Below are positions 17,493 through 25,300 of a stretch of 64,000 nucleotides of DNA, one piece after another. Source of the stretch: Allobogoriella deserti (GTDB taxonomy: Bacteria; Actinomycetota; Actinomycetes; Actinomycetales; Actinomycetaceae); the NCBI RefSeq assembly GCF_042680605.1, contig NZ_JBHUEE010000003.1, positions 309,337 to 373,336 on the forward strand, written 5' to 3'. Made by a program: the position numbers and the translations under genes. The notes under the pieces were generated by a model. That model searched no databases. It had not been told where the DNA came from and was given only the letters and a program-made list of their open reading frames with translations. The first letter of the stretch is position 1. Every line of letters begins with the position of its first letter.

Positions 17493-17625
17493 TGCAGCCC
17501 GCTATTCACGCAGCGCCGTGTTCCCGAAAAGCGCGGGCTTCGTGGAGGACGACCTCGACGTCGTGAACATGAATCAGATGGCACTTGGCACTTGGCGCGA
17601 ACTTGACCTTCCGCCTAGGACCTAG
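17493..17625 (+). pseudogene. Inverted C-terminal fragment of the membrane-paralog family
   Basis: On the plus strand the frame reads RYSRSAVFPKSAGFVEDDLDVV then NMNQMALGTWRELDLP and a stop. It aligns with RYNVARARVLDILIERGVVNEDE and YMLAMPLGTWRDLDRPR of the paralog at 16717. Only the C-terminal end is present, in the opposite orientation to the complete genes, so it is a rearranged remnant. Confidence 0.7.
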
Positions 17626-17730
17626 GCTTGTCAAGGATCTCAAGAACTTGTGCTCTTGCAGCCAGCGATGCCAACACCGGGAATACCAGATCCGGATCCG
17701 AGAATGACGACTGCGACCACAGCCGCGACC

Positions 17731-18108
17731 TCACAATACGGTAAAGTCAAGGTCCCACGGCACCCTGCGCTTCGCATCAAGCCATATTACGAACGTGGCA
17801 AGCGACACCATCGGGACACCAACGAACGCAAGATGTACGCCGACCATCCAGTTCTCAGCCACGAGTCCCGTCTCGTTCAACGCCACCAGGGCGAAGGCCG
17901 AACCCAGCACGGACGAGCCGTGCCCCACGACACCGACGACAGCATCGAAGGAAACGCGAGAATGCCGACAAGTTGAAACACCCCGCCCGGTTCAGGCCCT
18001 CCTCCTCAGCCGGCAAGGCCGGGACATGACGTGCGTTCCTACGCCACCCCACAGGCTCAGGAACACTGCGGTGCGCGCCCATCGCTCGAGCGGCTCTGAC
18101 TCCTGCAT
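17731..18108 (-). pseudogene. Decayed copy of the membrane-paralog family
   Basis: Starting at an ATG (18106-18108) with AGGAAG upstream, the frame encodes MQESEPLERWARTAVF, a match to the family N-terminus (RDWARTANF). The next family block, PVRWGEI, continues only in another frame as PVGWRRN, so a frameshift has occurred. Further on, a segment at 17731-17928 (VGVPMVSLATFVIWLDAKRR then VPWDL) resembles the central membrane and loop region WWTERRRGPWDVL. No intact C-terminus follows in this strand; the nearest one is the inverted fragment at 17493-17625. Confidence 0.65.
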
Positions 18109-18245
18109 GGGTGCACTTCCTGAGAACTCCTCGCCTAACCGACCGTCCGCCCGGTTGCATAGACAGCTCAAGCACCTTACCGGGGGAGTTGCGCAAGCAC
18201 CGCCGAACGCGCGATGCCGGCGCGACCAGCCACCTCATTCAGCGA

Positions 18246-18953
18246 TCAGTCGCGGGGAGATTCGTCAAGTTCGTGCCACGAGCCAAGCGGCATTTCGAGG
18301 ACTTTCCGCTGCCCAGCTTTGTCGAGCTGCACCAGGCGACGTTCGACCAGCACCTGCAGCACCTCTTCGCGAGCGGCGATATAGCGCAGATCCTTCCCCG
18401 GGTTAAGGCTCCACGCTCGCTTACGTGCACGCGGTCCCCCCTTGGACGCGGCGAGAATGACGATGAACACCGCCAGCGCGATGAGTGCGGCTACCAGCGT
18501 CAGCGTTCCGAGCCATCCGACGTCCGATTCCTCGGGCAAAGTGGCCAAGATGACGAAGGCCCCGATCGACGCCGCGGCAGTCAAGCCCGAAACAAGGACG
18601 TCCCACGGGCCTCGCCGACGCTCCGTCCACCACGCCATGAGCACGGTAACCGGCACCAACGTGGCCACGATGAAGGCGATCTGTGCGATCGCCATCCACG
18701 TCCCCGGGGACTCAGCCAAGTAGGCACCTACGGCCACAAGTCCGAGACCGACAACCGATGCCCCGTAGACGAGCGTGCCAACAACGGCTGCGGCCGCCAC
18801 GACAGCTCCGCGTGCGAAACTCCCAGTCGTGCCCTCTCGGTCCAGCGGCGGAAGATCACGGGCGAGAATGGCCGACTCAATCTCGCCCCAACGAACCGGG
18901 TACGAGAAGTTTGCCGTGCGTGCCCAGTCCCGTACCGACTGTTCTCGCTCCAT
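18246..18953 (-). CDS. Polytopic membrane protein, paralog 2 of type VII-linked array
   Basis: 235 residues; the ATG at 18951-18953 was chosen because GGGGAG lies 5 bases before it and because the paralog alignment begins here. Order: N-terminal cytosolic helix with RDWARTANFSYPVRWGEIE, two membrane segments (AVVAAAAVVGTLVYGASVVG and following), a positively charged loop (WWTERRRGPWDVL), two more membrane segments, then a cytosolic tail ending MPLGSWHELDESP. No family is recognised. Lies 53 bp after the unknown gene upstream in the operon. As an array downstream of a putative secreted membrane-active protein, it could encode an immunity function (inference). Confidence 0.8.
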   Translation of the reverse strand: MEREQSVRDWARTANFSYPVRWGEIESAILARDLPPLDREGTTGSFARGAVVAAAAVVGTLVYGASVVGLGLVAVGAYLAESPGTWMAIAQIAFIVATLVPVTVLMAWWTERRRGPWDVLVSGLTAAASIGAFVILATLPEESDVGWLGTLTLVAALIALAVFIVILAASKGGPRARKRAWSLNPGKDLRYIAAREEVLQVLVERRLVQLDKAGQRKVLEMPLGSWHELDESPRD

Positions 18954-19006
18954 TGCACTCCCCGTCCACTCGTCGGTGCCGCGGTTCACGACCAGACCTC
19001 AGGTGA

Positions 19007-19630
19007 TCACACTGTTGGCGCCGGGCGCCAACGTAGCGTCGACACACACGTGTCGAAGAGGACCCTGAGCGAATCGAGCGCAGGGTCGTCCGGCGCCGTC
19101 TCCGGCCGTCGCGCGAACCCCGCGACAAGCTGGAGCGCACGTCGCCGCCGTGCCCCAGGTATCGGTGTGAGATATACGACCGAGTGGTTGACCAAGGTCT
19201 CTGATCCCATGCGCGCCATCTTTTCTCGCTCGACGCGCAGCGTGCGCTTGTCTCCAAGCAAAGGTGTCGCCTTGTAGTCACGGATCAGGGCGCGCGCCAC
19301 ATCGTCCAACGACTGGCCCGGCTCAGCGCGGCGCACCGACGCATTAATGGTGGACGGGACGAAGAGCGTGTCGGGACCAGGGTCGGTCGCCGAGAAGAAC
19401 GCGAAGACCCCGCCTCGACGCATGTCGTCAAACGCGCGCTCGACCAATACCTTCGCCTGCGCATAAAGGTCCGGTCGGTGCGACTCCATGAGGCGCCGCT
19501 TCATCGCTGCCAACATATCGTGCATCGTGGCCTCGTCAGGCTCACGACGTGACCAGCCGGTCGGCAACTCCAGGTCGAACTCGGGATCGGGCTGGGCGCC
19601 AAGCGCTTGTCGCAGGTCACTTACACTCAC
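19007..19630 (-). CDS. Unknown protein in type VII locus (distal member of a coupled pair)
   Basis: 207 residues from a GTG that overlaps the previous gene's TGA (GTGA at 19627-19630), with GAGGAGG upstream. Soluble, with mixed helix and strand: VEREKMARMGSETLVNHSVV then YLTPIPG, and a conserved-looking TINASVRRAEPGQSLDDVA. No signal peptide or membrane helix. It is paired and translationally coupled with the gene at 19627, and both proteins are of similar length, so they may be diverged relatives or form a complex. Could be a chaperone for a type VII substrate; not recognised. Confidence 0.7.
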   Translation of the reverse strand: MSVSDLRQALGAQPDPEFDLELPTGWSRREPDEATMHDMLAAMKRRLMESHRPDLYAQAKVLVERAFDDMRRGGVFAFFSATDPGPDTLFVPSTINASVRRAEPGQSLDDVARALIRDYKATPLLGDKRTLRVEREKMARMGSETLVNHSVVYLTPIPGARRRRALQLVAGFARRPETAPDDPALDSLRVLFDTCVSTLRWRPAPTV

Positions 19631-20292
19631 GGTGCCTCCTCGAACGGCCACGCCCCGTCCTCCAGCACTCCCATGAGCGGGACGGATTCGAACGGTCTAC
19701 CGTCAGCACGTTCCATCCTGATGACTTCCTGGAGCGACAACAATCCCGGCAGGGCACACGAGACGAGCGCAGCGATCGACTCCTGGATGCTTAGAATAAG
19801 CGTGACATCACCGTTGTCGAAGATCTTGTGAACCGACGCTAGGTCGACTTGTTCCTCCGCTACCGTGATCGTCCGACGGGTTGCGCAGTGCATACCCGGG
19901 CCCACGTGTGGAGCCTCGATCCTGTGCATGTAGGCGTCGTTGAGCTGGCTCCAATTTGGAAGCGCACTGCTCGCAACGATATTGACATGACAGGTGACAG
20001 CTGCCGGGCCGCGTACAGGCCATACCTGGAACATCGCGACCGACTCCGCCGAGGCGCGTAGGTCAAGGACGGACCGAAGAGCCGCACGGACCTCCTCCGG
20101 ATTGATGGGATTCCCGTCGAAGTCCTTGTCTCCGATGACTGCCGGAAGGGTTCCCATGCAGTCCTCGACCCACCCCGCCGCCTCGCTGGCTTCCAGCCCG
20201 CTAGGCACATAGAACCAGCCAGGAATTTCGATGTCGTCAGAGACATCGAGTCGCCATTCGCCACCTTGCTCGGTCATCGACTGTGAAGTCAC
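19627..20292 (-). CDS. Unknown protein in type VII locus (proximal member of a coupled pair)
   Basis: 221 residues from a GTG that directly follows the TAA of the substrate gene; an ATG 15 bases later is an alternative and neither has a clear Shine-Dalgarno. Sequence features are a Trp/Pro-rich N-terminus (EIPGWFYVPSGLEASEAAGW), a middle with AAVTCHVNIVASSAL and a C-terminal LSIQESIAALVSCALPGLL. It appears soluble. Position right after the putative type VII substrate suggests a dedicated chaperone or immunity-like role, but this is inference only. Confidence 0.7.
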   Translation of the reverse strand: MTSQSMTEQGGEWRLDVSDDIEIPGWFYVPSGLEASEAAGWVEDCMGTLPAVIGDKDFDGNPINPEEVRAALRSVLDLRASAESVAMFQVWPVRGPAAVTCHVNIVASSALPNWSQLNDAYMHRIEAPHVGPGMHCATRRTITVAEEQVDLASVHKIFDNGDVTLILSIQESIAALVSCALPGLLSLQEVIRMERADGRPFESVPLMGVLEDGAWPFEEAP

Positions 20293-21504
20293 TTAGAAAA
20301 CGCTCGTCCACTTTGGCGCACTCGGCAGGTCCGGCATCGGCGTGAGCTGCGTAGCCGACGCCGCCCGTCCGTAGTGTCCCAACGCGTTGGAAGCGAAGCT
20401 ACTCCCGAAGTCCAACAAAGCGAGATTCCGTACCGACGTCGAATTTCGCATAGCGGCGAGTCCTGCGTCCGCACCCTCGTAGAATGCCTTGTGTGAACGG
20501 TATACGCTAGTAAAGCCCCTCGGCGAGCCGGTCAACAAATGCGTGAACATCGAGCCCGCGCCGCGGTTTTGGAACGTCTTGATCAAGCCGTCACCGAGCG
20601 CAGGTTTCGAAAACAGGCCCTTCAGCTTTCCAAAGTTTCCGAGCGAACTCTTTCCAATAGCCTTGAAGGCGGCGCCGTTGAAATGGAGCGCCTTGAAGAG
20701 ATTGCCAAGTTTACCAATCGGCAGAATTCCGAGTGCGGCGAGACCGACGTCAAGCAAACTCTTGTTACCTTCGGAGTACTCGTAGATTGTGACAGCCAAG
20801 AACGCCAGTGCCGCCAGTGCGGCCAGCGCAGCAACGATCGGGCCACCGATGATGAGCGCTGCGACGCCCAGCACCAGCGATGCCCAGCTCAGGAACTCCG
20901 TGATGAAGTCGCCCCAGTCGTCCCAGAAGCTGTCTTCGATTGACCCTGCCATTTCCTCGCCGATGCCCTCGACGGCGTTGTCGAACGCGTTCTCCCAGGT
21001 GTCGTAGGCTCCGTCGAAGAGCTCTGCCTCGGTCTTCCACTCGTCATAGGCCTGCTGCTTCGCTTCGTCTTCCTCAGCCTCTTCCTCCCGAGCCTCGTCC
21101 GACATACCCGCCTGCCGCATCGCACCAGCAGCTCCGCCAGGACGGTCCTTGTCCCCCGGTAGGGATTCGTACGTTGACCACAGCGACTCGCAGTCATCCA
21201 CGTGACGCTTGATCACTGGCTGAATGCTGCCTAGTTCCTCGCCGTACGTGCTGATCACGGGTCCGACAGGTTCGTAGAGGTCGGCAGCCTCGAACAGCGT
21301 CTTGTAAGAGTCGCCGATCGACTCGCGCAACGCCTCGATCGCCTCGCCTTGATTTTCGCTGGCGCGAGTCTTGATGTCCTCAAGCACCTCGGCGCTGTTC
21401 CTCATTTTCTCGCCGAGATTCTTGATCTCATTTCCGCGAGAGACAATCTCCGAGGGACGTCCCTCGACGTAGATGATCTCCCGACCCCGCGGCGATCGAT
21501 CCAT
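20293..21504 (-). CDS. Putative type VII-secreted protein with central hydrophobic hairpin
   Basis: 403 residues from an ATG with AGAGGAG upstream. The first about 200 residues are helical and charged (EIVSRGNEIKNLGEKMRNS, DIKTRASENQGEAIEALRES), like the N-terminal helical targeting domains of actinobacterial T7SS-secreted or LXG-like proteins, with a very acidic linker (EAREEEAEEDEAKQQAYDEW). Around residues 204-241 is a long hydrophobic hairpin (WASLVLGVAALIIGGPIVAA and on). The C-terminus is glycine and phenylalanine rich. Its neighbours are two small helical proteins upstream and unknown and membrane genes downstream. A membrane-acting toxin is possible. Base composition looks lower in GC than flanks. 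Confidence 0.7.
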   Translation of the reverse strand: MDRSPRGREIIYVEGRPSEIVSRGNEIKNLGEKMRNSAEVLEDIKTRASENQGEAIEALRESIGDSYKTLFEAADLYEPVGPVISTYGEELGSIQPVIKRHVDDCESLWSTYESLPGDKDRPGGAAGAMRQAGMSDEAREEEAEEDEAKQQAYDEWKTEAELFDGAYDTWENAFDNAVEGIGEEMAGSIEDSFWDDWGDFITEFLSWASLVLGVAALIIGGPIVAALAALAALAFLAVTIYEYSEGNKSLLDVGLAALGILPIGKLGNLFKALHFNGAAFKAIGKSSLGNFGKLKGLFSKPALGDGLIKTFQNRGAGSMFTHLLTGSPRGFTSVYRSHKAFYEGADAGLAAMRNSTSVRNLALLDFGSSFASNALGHYGRAASATQLTPMPDLPSAPKWTSVF

Positions 21505-21538
21505 TACTCAAGCTCCTCTTAGCCGTTTCCCGTCTGGC

Positions 21539-21871
21539 TCACACTGCCTGGTTCGCACTGCCGCTACTGCTGCCGCTGTCCGGCTCGAGCTCAATCGCCG
21601 TCTCCGTGTCCCACTCCTCGACGCCGTCGATCACAGCCTCGACGTGCTCGCGCACCTTGTCCAAGGACTCCTTGAGCTCCTTGCGCTTATCGTCCCAGCG
21701 CTCTTCAAATTCGCGTGCCTCCGAGCGCAACTCGTTCCGGCCATACGGGTCACCGATGTCCCCCTCGAGGGCTTCGGAGTTGCTCGTGGCATTCTCGAAT
21801 TCGTCGACGATGCCGACCAGCTGTGTCTTGACCTCTTTGAGCTCATCGAGCTTGATGTAGATGTCGGCCAT
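21539..21871 (-). CDS. Small helical WXG100-like (ESX superfamily) protein
   Basis: 110 residues with GAGGAG upstream of the ATG. Two long helices (LDELKEVKTQLVGIVDEFEN and REFEERWDDKRKELKESLDK) flank a short turn, as in ESX-type helical hairpins, and end in an acidic/Ser tail. The canonical W-x-G is not present; a tryptophan occurs as ERWDDKR in the second helix. It is 34 bp upstream of the putative substrate gene and likely its partner. Confidence 0.7.
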   Translation of the reverse strand: MADIYIKLDELKEVKTQLVGIVDEFENATSNSEALEGDIGDPYGRNELRSEAREFEERWDDKRKELKESLDKVREHVEAVIDGVEEWDTETAIELEPDSGSSSGSANQAV

Positions 21872-21950
21872 CGCGCCGGACTCCTCGTAGTACTCGTACG
21901 GCTGACGGTTTCACGGCACTCGAGCAAGCGGGGTGCCGGATGCGAGACAT

Positions 21951-21983
21951 CTGTGGGGCCGACCCACGAGGTCGGCCCCACAG
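21951..21983 (-). terminator. Strong hairpin after the WXG100 gene
   Basis: CTGTGGGGCCGACC (21951-21964) and GGTCGGCCCCACAG (21970-21983) form a perfect 14-bp stem with a CACGA loop, 17 bp after the WXG100 stop. It probably terminates or attenuates transcription so that the WXG100 mRNA is made in excess of the downstream genes. Confidence 0.75.
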
Positions 21984-21999
21984 CCGCTCGCGTGATCGC

Positions 22000-22284
22000 T
22001 CAACCAGCGAGCTGGTCGTCCAGGTCGCGGATGGCCTGGGCCATGTCGCGAAGACCCTGCGCCATGTCCGAGACGCCTTCGGAGGCGTCCTTCATGCCGG
22101 TGGTGAGTTCGTCGTAGCCGTCCTGGAACTTGCCCGACGCCTTCTCGGTCTTGAAGCCCTCCTGCACGAGGTCGTCCACGTGGCCCTGGAGCTCGTCGAG
22201 CAGGCTGTCGATCGACTCCTTGCCGTCGTCCAGCTTGGTGGCCGTCGATTCCATCTCGTCGTAGGTTGCGCCGAAGTCGCTCAT
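22000..22284 (-). CDS. WXG100-family type VII secretion target (EsxA/B-like)
   Basis: 94 residues, the usual size. MSDFGATYDEMESTATKLDDG and a central turn EGFKTEKASGKFQDGYDEL match the actinobacterial WXG100 subgroup in which the W-x-G turn is replaced (here F-K-T). The C-terminal helix ends AIRDLDDQLAG. The gene has AGGAAGGTAGGA before the ATG, its own promoter (22339-22367) and a strong hairpin behind it. It is expected to be exported as a dimer by the EccC motor encoded directly upstream. Confidence 0.88.
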   Translation of the reverse strand: MSDFGATYDEMESTATKLDDGKESIDSLLDELQGHVDDLVQEGFKTEKASGKFQDGYDELTTGMKDASEGVSDMAQGLRDMAQAIRDLDDQLAG

Positions 22285-22338
22285 GGATTCCTACCTTCCT
22301 CTCTCCGGATTCGGGGCCCAGCTGGACCGCCTGTCATG

Positions 22339-22367
22339 AATGTAGAAGGACCCCGTCCTGTACTCAA
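22339..22367 (-). promoter_or_regulatory. Sigma-70-type promoter of the WXG100 gene
   Basis: Read on the minus strand: -35 TTGAGT (22367-22362), 17-bp spacer, -10 TACATT (22344-22339). Predicted start near 22332, leaving an untranslated leader of about 48 bases before the ATG at 22284. Confidence 0.6.
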
Positions 22368-22376
22368 TGGGGAGTA

Positions 22377-25300
22377 CTACCCACCCTGACCTGCGGGAGC
22401 GAGCTCGTCGGCACGCACCTCACCTGCCGCGCCGGGAGAACGACCGTCGCGACCTAGCGGCGCGTCGGAGGCCAATGGCATCTGCATCGTCACGGCACGA
22501 CCGGCTTGGACGAAGATCCCACGGCCATCAGGAAAGTCCGTGCGCTTGACACGACCGAACGGGACCTTGAACAAGGTGTCCCCGTCGTGCGCGTCAGGTT
22601 TGAGCGCGATTCCTTGACGGTCGCCCTTCCAGGCGCCGAGCACACCCGAACCACCTGCGGCACGGGTGACGTCCGCCTCACCGACAAGCACGTGATCGCT
22701 GTTGCTGATGGCCTGCAACAGGGCGCGCATCGCGCGGTCCGCCGGGCCGTCCGTCAGGTGCGGCACATCCTCGATGACGATCATGATGCGCCCACTGACC
22801 GACTCGTCGGCGACGATCTCGGCAAGCTCAGTGGCCAACTCCTTCTCGTCCTCGGGCCGGACCGCGCTTCGCACCCACTCCCGGAAGTCGCCGAGCTGCG
22901 AGCGGCGCGTCCCGAAGTGGAACAGGCGGACATCCGGATCGAACCGCTCGACGGCCGTCACCAGGGCCTTCAGTGCGTTGGTCTTGCCGGACTGCGGTGG
23001 GCCGGTGATGACGAAGGACCCCACCGGATCGAACCCGCGCGGGGCAAGCGTGTCGTCCGCAATACCGAAGACAGGCTGGCCGTCGACCTGATCGGGCAGT
23101 TCGACGGTCTCGATGCTGGTGGGCAGCGACCCGATCGCCGGAACCTCTGGCACGCCCTTGTCCCGGAGCTGCTCAGCCAGTTCGTCGGTGATCTTCGACT
23201 GCTCCGCGGCATTGGTCGTACCGCCCAGGACCGCGAGCTGCACCTCGTTCTTGTCGACGACTGCGCGCCCGGGAGGTGACTGGTCATCGAGAACGTCCTT
23301 GGGCGCACCCAGTAACGTGTACTGATTCACGTCCGACAACCTCAGCACGATGCGGCGCGAGATGTTGGACGCAACCGCCGTCGGCACAGCACCACCGCGG
23401 TCGGCCGTGATGACCGCGTGCACGCCGAGCGGCCGTCCTTCACCGAGGATGCGCATGAACACCTGGTAGAAGGGTGCCCGCGCGGACGAGATCTCCCACT
23501 CCTTCTTGAACTCGGGATAGTTGTCGATCAGCAGCATGATGCGCGGAAACGCAGGGTCGACCAGGTCGCGGTACTCGCTCAGATTCGCGGCCTTGGCAGC
23601 AGCGAACTTCTCAGACCGGCGGTCGAGTTCCCTGCCGAGCGTGCGCATCAGCCGCTGGATTCGCTCGGCATCGTCCCCGTCGATGATCGAACCGACGTGT
23701 GGCAGCTTCTCGACGGCACCAAGCGCCCCCGAGGCGAAGTCCAACCCGTACACCTGTGCCGTGCCGAGATCCGGGCGCATACCTGCTGCCGTCGCGACGG
23801 TCTTGAGGACGGTCGACTTTCCCGACCCGGACGTGCCGAAGATGAGGAGCGAACCGTCGCGATCCGGGGCGAAGTACGTCGGGTTCTGCTGCTGCCGCTC
23901 GGGCAGATCGGCCAGGCCGAGAAGAACCCGGCTGTCGCCCTCGGCCGGCAGATCGCGCACATCGATGACCGGCGGGAGGTCGTCGAGCCACGGCCGTCGC
24001 GGCACCTGCAGACCAGCGACATCAGCCGCGCGGATGAGAGTGTTGACCACGCGCTTCTGGTCGTTCGGACCCAGGTCCTCGTCCTCCGAGTCGGACTCCG
24101 GCGGACGGTCCGGTTCCCACTCGACCACCGAACCGAGCCGCAGTTCGGCCACCTTGACCTCGGCAGTGGTGACCTCGTCCTGCTTGGTCCAGCCGCCGGC
24201 GTAGGCCGACTGAAACGGAACCAGCCGACCGGGACCGGTCTTGGCGATACCGCGCCCCGGGATCGACGGAGGGAACGTGGCTGCGATCGGATCATCGACG
24301 ACGTCCTTGGAGTCGGCCTCGTCCGCCATCCTCAGAGCGACTCGCAGGTTGGTGTTGGCGCGCAGGTTGTCCTTGATGACACCGGCCGGCCGCTGGGTCG
24401 CCATGATGAGGTGGATGCCGAGTGACCGGCCACGCTGGGCGATATCGACAACGCCGTCGACGAATTCCGGGACCTCACCGGCGAGTGCCGCGAACTCGTC
24501 GATAACCAGAACGAGCGCCGGCGGGCACTCCGGATCCTGCCGCTTCTCGAGCTCGAGCAGGTCCTTGGCCTTCTTCCGGTTGAACAGGTGCTCGCGGTAA
24601 TGCAGTTCGGCCCTGAGGCTGGTGAGTGCCCGCCGGACGAGGTGCTGACTGAGGTCAGTGACCAGGCCGACGCAGTGCGGCAGTTCGACACAATCGGCGA
24701 AGGCGGATCCGCCCTTGTAGTCCACGAACAGGAACGTCACGCGGTCCGGACTGTGCGCCGAGGCAATACCGAGTACCCAGGCCTGAAGGAACTCCGACTT
24801 TCCGGCACCGGTCGTGCCCCCGACGAGCGCGTGCGGCCCCTGGGTCCGCAGATCGAGGGTCATCGCGTCACTCGCGCCCTGGCCGATGATCGCGCGGAGG
24901 TTTCCGGCCTTCTTCAGGCGTGGCCGCGGCGCGTCCGAGCGGTCGATGATCGTGTTGTTCTGCCGCCATCGATCGACCACGGCGTTGGGGTCCTCGGCGA
25001 TCTCGTGCCCGACCAGCGATAGGAACATCACCGAGTTCGGAATGTCGGAGGCGTCGTGCACGACCGTGCTGGCGTCCACGACCGGAGCGAGGCGCCGCGC
25101 GAAGGTGTGCATGTATGCGTTCGAGACGCCTTCGATCTGAGCGTGCTCGTACAGGTCGCCGTTGCGGACCAACCCGACGGCGGCGTCGCCGAGACCGCCG
25201 GTGAGATCGACGAAGCTCCGGCACGTTGCGGGCAGCGACTCCACGGTCGGCGAGATGAACACGGCATGCACACCGACGTCAGCACCCCGTTCGAGCACCT

